Positions 9,204-16,753 of a DNA stretch of 39,221 nucleotides are shown here, piece after piece. The notes below the pieces were generated by a model. It was not told the DNA's origin and made no database searches. It saw only the letters and a list, made by a program, of their open reading frames with translations. Each line of letters opens with the position of its first letter. Position 1 is the stretch's first letter. Source of the stretch: Gordonia sputi NBRC 100414. Its GTDB lineage: Bacteria > Actinomycetota > Actinomycetes > Mycobacteriales > Mycobacteriaceae. The stretch covers positions 1-39,221 of the forward strand of contig NZ_BAFC01000054.1 of the NCBI RefSeq assembly GCF_000248055.1, read 5' to 3'. A program made the position numbers and the translations under genes.

Positions 9204-10495
9204 GTGCCTCGTTACCTGGTCTGCCACTGCACGATTCGCAGTTGCCGCCGTCCATCACGCCCGAGATGCGCGCGGCAGTCGCGCAGGTGGGTAAGCGGTT
9301 GCGGGAGAACGAGTCCGAGATCGTTCGCTATCTCACCGCGTTGATGGCCCGCGATATCGACCAGCTCGATGTCGATCCCGCACTGGTGGAGATGCTCGAA
9401 GCCAGTGTGCACGGCAACGTGTCGACGATCCTGCATGTGCTGAGCAACGACATCCCCGTCGAGCACCTCCAACCGACGACTGCCGCGGTCGAGTACGCGC
9501 TGCGCCTCGCCCAGCGCGACGTACCGTCGAACTCATTGGTACGTGCGTACCACATGGGGCAGAACGAGATGCTGCGCATCATCTTCGGCTACGTCGACGA
9601 GCTCGATCTCTCCAAGCACGAGAGCCTCGTGGTGATGCGTCGAATCTCCGACGTCGTCTCGCAGTACATCGAGTGGATCACCCTCTACGTGTTCCAGGCC
9701 TACGAGGACGAGCGTCGACGCTGGATCGGCGCCGAGGGCAACGTCTTGTCTTCGCGCATCCACGAGATCCTTCGGACGCCCGACGTCGACGCCGACTCCT
9801 TCGAGCGCGAGTCCGGCTATTCCCTCGACCAACATCACGTCGCGGTGATCATGTGGTCGGATGACGAGGGCTCGAGAGATCTCGCGGTCCTCGACCGTGC
9901 CGCGCGGATGATGGCCACCAAGCTGTTTCCCGAGGGGCCACCGCTGATCACCGCGATTGATCGCACCACCGCCTGGGTCTGGCTGCCGCTGGGGCGTAGC
10001 AACCGCATCGTGGAGACGTCCGACGTCGCGCAGCGGGTGACCCTGCCGGCAGGCGTGCGCGTGGCGTTGGGACTCAACGCCTCCGGCATCGCCGGTTTTC
10101 GACGCTCCCACGAGCAGGCGCTCGCGGCGTGGGGTCTCGCGACGATGCCCGGCAGTCTGGTCGCCGACGTCGTCGGGTTCGGCGACCGCGGAGTGGCTGT
10201 GGTGTCGAGGCTGGCCCGCGACCTCGAATTCACCCGCGCGTGGGTTCACGAGATCCTGGGCGCGCTGTCCGAGGACTCACCGAACGCCGCCGCACTCCGC
10301 GAGACGCTGTCGGTCTACTTCGCCACCGGCGAGAGCCACCTACACACCGCCGAGAAGCTCAACCTCCACCGCAACACCGTCAAGTACCGCGTCGACAAAG
10401 CCATGCGCGACACCCGCACCACCGACCGCCTCGACCTCGCCCTGGCCCTGACCGTGTGCGAGTTCCTCGGCACCGAGGTGCTGGCCCAGGACTGA
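9200..10495 (+). CDS. PucR/CdaR-family transcriptional regulator
   Basis: A 431-residue regulator. The N-terminal two thirds form a sensor region with a GGDEF-like fold; the C-terminus has the PucR helix-turn-helix: LRETLSVYFATGESHLHTAEKLNLHRNTVKYRV (about residues 365-397). Proteins of this type usually activate neighbouring catabolic genes in response to a substrate. The GTG at 9200 overlaps the preceding TGA (GTGA). A much longer open frame runs upstream in the same frame but is a shadow of the FAD enzyme gene. Being last in the operon, it may control the acyl-CoA synthetase, DUF3556 and FAD genes. Confidence 0.9.
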   Translation: MSASLPGLPLHDSQLPPSITPEMRAAVAQVGKRLRENESEIVRYLTALMARDIDQLDVDPALVEMLEASVHGNVSTILHVLSNDIPVEHLQPTTAAVEYALRLAQRDVPSNSLVRAYHMGQNEMLRIIFGYVDELDLSKHESLVVMRRISDVVSQYIEWITLYVFQAYEDERRRWIGAEGNVLSSRIHEILRTPDVDADSFERESGYSLDQHHVAVIMWSDDEGSRDLAVLDRAARMMATKLFPEGPPLITAIDRTTAWVWLPLGRSNRIVETSDVAQRVTLPAGVRVALGLNASGIAGFRRSHEQALAAWGLATMPGSLVADVVGFGDRGVAVVSRLARDLEFTRAWVHEILGALSEDSPNAAALRETLSVYFATGESHLHTAEKLNLHRNTVKYRVDKAMRDTRTTDRLDLALALTVCEFLGTEVLAQD

Positions 10496-10496
10496 C

Positions 10497-10620
10497 GTCG
10501 ACCGGGCGCTAAATACCGCCGACTGGGCGCTCTATCTCGCCGACTGTGCGCTAAATCCCGTCGACCGTGCGCCAAATCCCGCCGACTGTGCGCTCTATCT
10601 GGCCGACTGTGCGCCGACGG
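10497..10620. repeat. array of six 21-bp tandem repeats
   Basis: Six near-identical units with an exact 21-base period start at 10497, 10518, 10539, 10560, 10581 and 10602; the last is incomplete. A representative core is GCCGACTGTGCGCTAAATC. Two alternating sub-types differ in the centre (CTAAATC against CTCTATC). The array starts two bases after the PucR stop and ends at the PAP2 stop, filling the whole gap between two convergent genes. Degenerate copies of the same unit occur at 19461-19506. Confidence 0.88.
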
Positions 10621-11544
10621 TCAGCCGACGAGGTGGTGGTCGCGGCGCTGCTGGGCCCACGGATCGTCGACGCGGCTCGCCGCGACCCCGGCGCGGTCGC
10701 CGGACTTGAACGCGACCAGGATGCCAAGGCACACGCCGACCACGCCCGCGACGAGAGCGGCAATGACAACCTGCTCGATCCGCGGGTAATACACGGCAAC
10801 GGTGATCGACGCCGCGACCACAGTCAGAAGGCAGACGGCAAACCCGACGACCCGGGGGACGGTCGTCGTGGATCCGCGGTGGGGGTCGGGTAGCAGCACG
10901 GCAGCGCCGACGATGAGCAACGTCGAGATCGCGACATCGCTGGGGCGGTGCCAGCCCGCCGCCACGAGGCCGAAGTCGATGATCGCCGCCCAGGTTCCGC
11001 CCAGCGCGGCAACCCACGGACGTAGTAGTGGGGGAGCGGCCAGAGTCACCGCAACGACCAGCGCCGCGATCGCGGCGGCGTGTCCGCTGGGCGCCGAGTT
11101 GTTGGTCTCCGCGATCCAGTCGTGGAAACGCGGGCGGTACGTGCCGTCGCGCAGAGCACGGATGAGAACGATGGTGACCGGCGGAAACAGCAGAAGCGTG
11201 GCGGCCGTCGCGATCCGTGATCCGACGCCGCGCTGGCCGCGTTCAGAAGGCAACACCGCACCGAGCACTACGAGCAACACGACGATTGCCGCACCGATGA
11301 CCCAGGTCAAGGGATTCGAGACGACGCTCATAGACAGCCAGTACGGCACCTGCGTCGCGGCCGGGAGTTCACGCCCGTACTCCAGGAGCCGCTGATCGAT
11401 GACCTGTCCCGCCGATGTCCGCACCGCGAAGACGAAGATGCCTCCTGCTGCGGCGAAAGCCAGGAGCGCTGCCAGCACAGCACTGACCACATACCCAAGG
11501 GGTCGGCGGCCACGTGTCTGGCGCACGGCGGACAGAGAACTCAC
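10621..11544 (-). CDS. PAP2-family membrane phosphatase
   Basis: A 307-residue integral membrane protein of the phosphatidic acid phosphatase 2 / acid phosphatase superfamily. Five or six membrane segments are visible. The catalytic motifs are recognisable: a weak motif 1 around RDGTYRPRFHD, motif 2 SAPSGH (about residues 151-156) and motif 3 GWHRPSD (about 198-204), whose histidines form and hydrolyse the phospho-enzyme. The substrate is probably a lipid phosphate or polyprenyl pyrophosphate at the outer face. The start is a GTG at 11544 without a clear ribosome-binding site. It converges with the PucR gene and diverges from the amine island. Confidence 0.87.
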   Translation of the reverse strand: MSSLSAVRQTRGRRPLGYVVSAVLAALLAFAAAGGIFVFAVRTSAGQVIDQRLLEYGRELPAATQVPYWLSMSVVSNPLTWVIGAAIVVLLVVLGAVLPSERGQRGVGSRIATAATLLLFPPVTIVLIRALRDGTYRPRFHDWIAETNNSAPSGHAAAIAALVVAVTLAAPPLLRPWVAALGGTWAAIIDFGLVAAGWHRPSDVAISTLLIVGAAVLLPDPHRGSTTTVPRVVGFAVCLLTVVAASITVAVYYPRIEQVVIAALVAGVVGVCLGILVAFKSGDRAGVAASRVDDPWAQQRRDHHLVG

Positions 11545-11667
11545 CGGGTCACCGTATCGGCAGAACCTGGGAGAAATCTGGGATGCGGGCGTGGCGAGTC
11601 GCCGCTGTTGATCAATTCGTGTCTGTGGATGACGGAATGGTCGCGGCGAGACAGCCGTAGCCGCTTC

Positions 11668-11747
11668 GTTTCACACGAGTAGACAAAGTGTCACACACGT
11701 CAACGCACTTGTCATTCAGCCGAAACACACGCCGGGTCTCATATAAG
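11668..11747 (+). promoter_or_regulatory. regulatory region of the cupin-dmm operon
   Basis: Three elements are visible in the 299-base gap before the cupin gene. First, TTCACACGAGTAGACA at 11670-11685 matches 15 of 16 bases of a site before glnT. Second, a GlnR-like arrangement: GTCAC at 11690-11694, then GTCAT, six bases, GAAAC at 11711-11726, close to the published actinobacterial GlnR pattern of alternating GTnAC and GAAAC boxes; a further GAAAC is on the minus strand at 11668-11672. Third, a plausible -10 box TATAAG at 11742-11747 with no good -35, as expected for an activated promoter. The rest of the gap shows no gene. Confidence 0.45.
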
Positions 11748-11843
11748 GGAACGAAGTCCACTCACATGAAATCACCACGAATCGTCGATTAAATCAGGCG
11801 AAACGGAGTGAACCGGACTTTCCCCATCAGAATAGGAGAAACA

Positions 11844-12227
11844 ATGTCGATCGACAGCACGAGCGCCCTTGAGTTCCGCGTCACGCCGGGTGCCTGGGAG
11901 AACCTCCCCAAGATGCCCGACGCCGAGTACCCCGGTACCGAGGGCTTCATCGGCGATGTCTACGAGAACCCCGACGGCAGCGAGATGTGCAGCGGGTACT
12001 TCGAACTCCGCCACACCGACTCGCCGCTCTACTACGAGTACGAGTACGACGAGATGAAGGTCGTCCTCGAAGGCGAGTTCCTCCTCGAGAACAAAGAAAC
12101 CGGACAGAAGACCGTCGCAAAAGCCAAGGACGCCATCTTCTTTCCCAAGGGCTCCAAGATCTACTTCAGCACCCCCGACTACGCGCTCGCGTTCTACGCT
12201 GGCCAGCGCGATTCGACGCTCCTCTAG
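11844..12227 (+). CDS. EutQ-like cupin protein
   Basis: A 127-residue single-domain cupin. It resembles the EutQ/DUF861-type cupins: an acidic N-terminal half (ELRHTDSPLYYEYEYDEMKVVLEGEFLL) followed by the second cupin strand block with DAIFFPKGSKIYFSTPDYALAFY. The usual His metal ligands of motif 1 are largely replaced by Tyr and Glu, so metal binding is uncertain. The ATG at 11844 has AGGAG eight bases upstream. Four bases separate its stop from the DmmA-like gene, which makes it the first gene of the oxygenase operon. Its job there is not known; a small-molecule binding, acetate-kinase-like or assembly role are all possible. Confidence 0.75.
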   Translation: MSIDSTSALEFRVTPGAWENLPKMPDAEYPGTEGFIGDVYENPDGSEMCSGYFELRHTDSPLYYEYEYDEMKVVLEGEFLLENKETGQKTVAKAKDAIFFPKGSKIYFSTPDYALAFYAGQRDSTLL

Positions 12228-12231
12228 AACG

Positions 12232-12816
12232 ATGTCGCAGCTCGCATACTCGAGCGTTCCGGCCTGGGCTCGCACGCTGGGTGAGGCCGCACCGCTGAGC
12301 ACTGACCTTCCCGACGCCACGGGCAGGGAGTACGTGCTCATCGGTGTGGGCGATCCCCATGCGCAGCCCGCGGCCGGCACGCCGTCGGCCGTCGACATGG
12401 TGCGCGCGTGGGCACATGCGCTGTCTCCAGAGGTCCGACGATCCGTGCTCCTCGGTGATCAAGCAGACAGTCTCGCCGGCCAGCTTCGAGAAACACTGCG
12501 CGACAGCACTGTTGGTGTCCGCGTCGTGATCACCGGACCTGCCGGCTCGTGTCTGCGCTTGCGCGCCACCGCGATCGACGCTGGACTCGAGGACGACGAG
12601 ATCAGCGTTGTCCCCGTCGGTTCCGGTCCGGTCGACGTCTTCTGCTCACACTGTCGCACCACGACCCGCACGGTCGCGGCCATCGACGACGTGATCTCGT
12701 GCGACGGCTGTGCCCGCGACCTCCTTGTCTACTACCACGTTTCCCGACGCACCGGCGCCTTCCTCGGCTTCATGGTCGACGCCGAGACCGCCGAACCCCC
12801 AGGAGTCCCGCGATGA
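12232..12816 (+). CDS. dmmA: DmmA-like dimethylamine monooxygenase subunit
   Basis: A 194-residue protein. The N-terminal part looks like a small alpha/beta domain (EYVLIGVGD ... VRVVITGPAGS). The C-terminal part is a metal-binding ribbon with two CxxC pairs, CSHC (about 143-146) and CDGC (about 162-165), ending VYYHVSRRTGAFLGF, which is the signature I associate with the DmmA family. In bacterial dimethylamine monooxygenases this subunit acts with a heme-binding DUF3445 subunit and a reductase. The stop overlaps the next start (ATGA). A second copy of this domain is fused to the DUF3445 protein two genes downstream. Confidence 0.75.
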   Translation: MSQLAYSSVPAWARTLGEAAPLSTDLPDATGREYVLIGVGDPHAQPAAGTPSAVDMVRAWAHALSPEVRRSVLLGDQADSLAGQLRETLRDSTVGVRVVITGPAGSCLRLRATAIDAGLEDDEISVVPVGSGPVDVFCSHCRTTTRTVAAIDDVISCDGCARDLLVYYHVSRRTGAFLGFMVDAETAEPPGVPR

Positions 12817-13814
12817 CAGCACTTGCGGATGCCGACGCCGCGCCCGCCACGCCGCCAACAGCGCCCCGGTCGACGACGCTGATATTGACGGTGACGTCGA
12901 TCACCAACAGCGCCAACGGGATACGGACGATCACGCTGGCACACCCGAACGGCTCGGCACTGCCCGGATTCGTCCCCGGCAGTCACCTCGTCGTCGCGGC
13001 AGGGACACATTCCAACGCCTACAGCCTCGTCTCCGACGGCGCGAATCCCACCGAGTACACCATCTCGGTGCTCTTCGTCGAAGAGGGCAACGGCGGTTCG
13101 CGATGGCTGCACGACGAACTCGTCGAGGGCGATCAACTCGAAGTCCGGCCTCCCCGAAGCGCATTCGCCCCCGCTGCCCGCGCCGCGAAACACCTGCTCG
13201 TCGCAGGCGGAATCGGGGTGACGCCCATCGTGTCACACCTCCGCGCGGCAGCGAGGTGGCAGCGAAACGTGCAGGTGCTCTACGCATTCCGCCCCGGCTA
13301 CGCCGCACACGTCGACGATGTGTCCCAACTGGCCGGATCCCAAGCCGAACTCTTCACGACGCGGGCGGAGTTCTCCACGAGACTCGCCGCGACACTCGAA
13401 GAGCAACCGGTCGGGACGCATCTGTACGTCTGCGGTCCCGCCGGCTTCATCGATCACGTCCTCGACGCGGCAACCGCTGCGGGCTGGCCGTCGTCGCGTC
13501 TGCACTCCGAGCGGTTCGGCATCGACGCGCTGGATGCGGGAGATCCGTTCCGCGTCAAACTCACTCGCAGCGACCGCACACTCGACGTTCCGTCCGGGAT
13601 AAGCCTCCTCGAAGCACTCGAGGCGAACGACATAGCTGTCCCCAACCTCTGCCGTCAGGGCGTGTGCGGCGAATGCCGGATCGACCTGTGTGGCGGAGAC
13701 GAACCCATCCATCGCGACCTGTTCCTCACCGATGACGAGAAGAAGTCGCGCACCGCCATCATGCCCTGCGTCTCACGCGCAGGTGCCGGATGCACCCTGG
13801 AGGTATCGCTGTGA
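12813..13814 (+). CDS. dmmB: phthalate-dioxygenase-reductase-type ferredoxin reductase (DmmB-like)
   Basis: A 333-residue electron-transfer protein. Domain order is flavin-binding barrel (residues about 20-125, with NAYSLVS as the flavin contact), NAD(P)H-binding domain (about 125-235, with LLVAGGIGVTPI and the YVCGPAGFI loop) and a C-terminal plant-type [2Fe-2S] ferredoxin with Cys ligands in LCRQGVCGEC and a last Cys in MPCVSR. It would pass electrons from NAD(P)H to the heme oxygenase subunit encoded next. It overlaps both neighbours by four bases (ATGA and GTGA), so it is translationally coupled to them. Confidence 0.88.
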   Translation: MTALADADAAPATPPTAPRSTTLILTVTSITNSANGIRTITLAHPNGSALPGFVPGSHLVVAAGTHSNAYSLVSDGANPTEYTISVLFVEEGNGGSRWLHDELVEGDQLEVRPPRSAFAPAARAAKHLLVAGGIGVTPIVSHLRAAARWQRNVQVLYAFRPGYAAHVDDVSQLAGSQAELFTTRAEFSTRLAATLEEQPVGTHLYVCGPAGFIDHVLDAATAAGWPSSRLHSERFGIDALDAGDPFRVKLTRSDRTLDVPSGISLLEALEANDIAVPNLCRQGVCGECRIDLCGGDEPIHRDLFLTDDEKKSRTAIMPCVSRAGAGCTLEVSL

Positions 13815-15409
13815 CCACGGCCCCGGTCCGACGAGAGACGACGACCCCAGATCTTCTCTCCGCCTTCCCATTTCCCTTTGTCGACGACATCTACCGGTAC
13901 AGCACCAACGTCGAACCCGCCAACCAACAGGTGATCACACCCGCCGGCCAGTGGGGAGATTCGGTCGCCGTCATCGACTCCGAGTATCGCAACGAACTCG
14001 CCGAACGCGCCGCGGTCCTCGATGCCGACCCGACCCGACGAGCGGTCCTACCGCACATGCGACCCGCCGCCTGGGACGCGCTCATGACCATGCTGCGCGA
14101 ACTAGCGCACGCCTACCCCGACACCATGCATCTGACGTCGGTCGGACACGACGAATGGCATTGGCGCAACGACCTTCTCGACGACGAGCGCACCTTCCGC
14201 TACGGCGAGGAAGCGAGCCTGGGCGACGACCCGCTGCACTACCTCTCGACTCAGGTTCAAGAAGACATCGCCCTTCTCGACCAGCGCGACGACCAGCTCT
14301 TCGTCGATGCGGGCGTCATCACCTTCGCCGCCGACTGGAGTTTCGGGTTCGACGTCGGGATGAGCTTCCTGGAGATCCACGGCCCGGTCCCGCGGGTGCG
14401 CAAGATGGGCGTCATCACGCGCGCACACGAGTTCCTCAAGCGCCTGCAACCACACGAACCGTATCGCCGTACCAATTGGACGATGACCATCGGACGTCGC
14501 CTCGACGTCTCCACAGAGCGCTACCCCGAGTGGGGCCCGGATCGCGAGATGATCCAACATGTCGACGACGCCGAGTTCGGACGTCTCGTGCACCTGCGCG
14601 TCGAGGTGCAACACCTCATTCGACTCCCCGATTCCGGCGCGATCATGTTCGTGATCCGCACCTACCTGTTGCCACTGGAGGCATTGGCAACGGTCGAACC
14701 GTGGCGGACTCGCGCCGCAGAGGTCTTCGCCGAGCTCCCCGACGACATGGCCGACTACAAGGGCATCATCAAGTACCGCACACGTGCGTCGGAGTGGCTC
14801 CGCACGCACGCGGGTCACCAGCCCTCAGCCGACGACAACATGACTCCCACAACAGAACTCGACGCCACGCAAGACATCGCGACAGAACCTACTCACGGCC
14901 TGCCCGAGTGGCCGTCGCGACCACCAGAGGTCGACGCCGCGGGATCGGAGTTCCTCATCGTCGCAGCCGGGGCCGCCGACGAGACCGCGCACACCGCACG
15001 CGCCTGGGTGCGCACCGCCGAGAGCATCGGCCCGACACGCCTGCTCGTGCTCGACTCACTGACACACGACGACGACCGAACTTCGCTGATCGACGCCCTG
15101 GCCGCAACCCACACGGGCGCAAGGATTCTGGTGACCGGGGGCCAGTACGACGTACTCACCGCACTGGCACTAGCACGCGAGTCGGGTGCGATCGCCGACG
15201 AACTCGCGGCGTTCGTCACCGACACGACCGATCTCCCGGTGTACTGCGCACACTGCCGGGACACGTTCCGTGGGGTAGGAAGTCCGGGCGGCGTCGTCGA
15301 ATGTCCGGGCTGCACAAGACGTCTGGAGATCCATGAACACCACTCGGCGTCCCGTGGCAGCTTCCTTGCTTCGGCCGTCGACGCCAGGGACCTGGAGGCA
15401 CTCTCATGA
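13811..15409 (+). CDS. DUF3445 heme-dependent oxidative N-demethylase fused to a DmmA-like domain
   Basis: A 532-residue protein with two modules. Residues about 15-335 are a DUF3445 domain (DmmC / HODM alpha-type, a PAS-like heme oxygenase that N-demethylates secondary amines): HWRNDLL, VDAGVITFAADWSFGFDVGM, EIHGPVP, YRRTNWTM and RLPDSGAIMFVIRTY. After a polar linker of about 40 residues, residues 375-532 form a DmmA-like domain with CAHC and CPGC pairs and an HEHHSASRGSFLAS ending, the same layout as the stand-alone DmmA-like protein. No stop or frame change separates the modules. The GTG at 13811 overlaps the reductase stop; an in-frame ATG at 13790 is less likely. The next gene overlaps by four bases. 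Confidence 0.85.
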   Translation: MTTAPVRRETTTPDLLSAFPFPFVDDIYRYSTNVEPANQQVITPAGQWGDSVAVIDSEYRNELAERAAVLDADPTRRAVLPHMRPAAWDALMTMLRELAHAYPDTMHLTSVGHDEWHWRNDLLDDERTFRYGEEASLGDDPLHYLSTQVQEDIALLDQRDDQLFVDAGVITFAADWSFGFDVGMSFLEIHGPVPRVRKMGVITRAHEFLKRLQPHEPYRRTNWTMTIGRRLDVSTERYPEWGPDREMIQHVDDAEFGRLVHLRVEVQHLIRLPDSGAIMFVIRTYLLPLEALATVEPWRTRAAEVFAELPDDMADYKGIIKYRTRASEWLRTHAGHQPSADDNMTPTTELDATQDIATEPTHGLPEWPSRPPEVDAAGSEFLIVAAGAADETAHTARAWVRTAESIGPTRLLVLDSLTHDDDRTSLIDALAATHTGARILVTGGQYDVLTALALARESGAIADELAAFVTDTTDLPVYCAHCRDTFRGVGSPGGVVECPGCTRRLEIHEHHSASRGSFLASAVDARDLEALS

Positions 15410-16407
15410 CGATCACGGCGGCACCCGCCCACCTACATGACGGCTATCAGACCGGAGCGCGCACGATGCGAGTCGTCGAGGTTCGACCTCTCACCGACGC
15501 CATCACCCACTTCCGCTTCGCGCCCATTGACGGGACGCTGACCTCGTATCAACCAGGTAGCCACCTGATTGTGCAGGCCGGTGCCACGCGTAACGCGTAT
15601 TCGCTTGTCGACGACGGAATGTATCCCGACTCGTACGGAATCTCCGTGTTGCGCAAAGACACCGGGCGAGGTTCGCAGTGGTTGCACACCAACCTCGTCG
15701 AGGGTGAACTGATCGAAATCGAAGGTCCGCGACCGATGTTCGCGCCTGTCCTCGACCAACATCGTGCTCTGCTCGTTGCTGGCGGTATCGGCATCACGCC
15801 GATCCTCTCGCACGCCCGTGCCGCAGCGCGAGAAGGTCTGCCGGTGGAGGTCGTGTACTCCTACCGACCGGGGCAGGGCGCACATCTCGACGACCTGCGA
15901 GTGCTCGCTGATCTCTCCGACGTGACTGTCTACGAGGCGACCAGTGTCGACGAGACAATCGAGCTCCTCACCAAACGACTTGCGGCCCAACCGCTGGGGA
16001 CTCACGCCTACGCCTGCGGACCCGCACCGCTACTGGACTCATATACGCGGCTGGCATCAGCCGCAGGCTGGCCGGCAGCGCGCGTCCATCTCGAGCGATT
16101 CACCGCACCCGAGCAAGACCCCGGCGATCCCTTCACGGTGAGCTTGGCCGACGGCACTGCGATCGACGTGCCGCCCGGCGTCTCCCTGCTCGAACGATTA
16201 CTCGACAACGGTGTCGACGTCGGCAACATGTGCAGACAGGGCGTCTGCGGGGAGTGCCGCATCCCCGTGCGCGCCGGCGAGATAACCCACCGCGATTACG
16301 TGCTGTCCGACGACGAGAAGGCGGCGGGCGACGCGATGCTCTGCTGCGTCTCGCGCGGCGCAGGCGACTTGGTCCTAGACGTAGCCCGACCCGCCCCGCC
16401 CAGCTGA
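15406..16407 (+). CDS. second phthalate-dioxygenase-reductase-type ferredoxin reductase
   Basis: A 333-residue paralogue of the reductase at 12813, with the same flavin (NAYSLVD), NAD(P)H (LLVAGGIGITPI, YACGPAPLL) and C-terminal [2Fe-2S] (MCRQGVCGEC plus CCVSR) domains. The start overlaps the fusion gene by four bases. Its TGA stop lies inside the first unit of the following repeat array (GCTGATCGACC). It could serve the fused oxygenase, or the second DUF3445 protein 346 bases downstream. Having one reductase on each side of the fusion gene suggests two oxygenase-reductase pairs. Confidence 0.88.
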   Translation: MTITAAPAHLHDGYQTGARTMRVVEVRPLTDAITHFRFAPIDGTLTSYQPGSHLIVQAGATRNAYSLVDDGMYPDSYGISVLRKDTGRGSQWLHTNLVEGELIEIEGPRPMFAPVLDQHRALLVAGGIGITPILSHARAAAREGLPVEVVYSYRPGQGAHLDDLRVLADLSDVTVYEATSVDETIELLTKRLAAQPLGTHAYACGPAPLLDSYTRLASAAGWPAARVHLERFTAPEQDPGDPFTVSLADGTAIDVPPGVSLLERLLDNGVDVGNMCRQGVCGECRIPVRAGEITHRDYVLSDDEKAAGDAMLCCVSRGAGDLVLDVARPAPPS

Positions 16408-16753
16408 TCGACCCGCCCACCGTTGATCGAGCCGACCACCGCTGATCGAGCTTGTCGAGATCACCCACCCGCTGACCGAGCCCCACCCCGCTGACCGAGC
16501 CCCATCCGCTGATCGAGCTTGTCGAGATCACCCACCCGCTGACCGAGCTACACCCCGCTGATCGAGCCGACCACCGCTGATCGAGCTTGTCGAGATCACC
16601 CACCCGCCGACCGACCCGACCACCGCTGATCGAGCTTGTCGAGATCACCCACCCGCTGACCGAGCCCCACCCCGCTGACCGAGCCCCATCCGCTGATCGA
16701 GCTTGTCGAGATCACCCCAGCCCAACCCGCCCAACCGATTTCGAGGTGACCAC
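16408..16753. repeat. hairpin repeat array, A-form, five full units
   Basis: This gene-free stretch is filled with a 24-base unit (TGATCGAGCTTGTCGAG core) and shorter relatives of the CTGAYCGAGCY type separated by CCACCC spacers. Full units begin at 16442, 16509, 16577, 16626 and 16693. A 102-base block at 16432-16533 is repeated exactly at 16616-16717, so part of the array is a recent duplication. Only the last 20 bases before the DUF3445 gene look ordinary and carry its ribosome-binding site (GAGGTGA). Confidence 0.9.

Noticed and set aside
13690..15336. 548-residue open frame overlapping the fusion gene on the plus strand
   Set aside because: It is very rich in Arg, Pro and His, with no domain, and lies out of frame with two well-supported genes.
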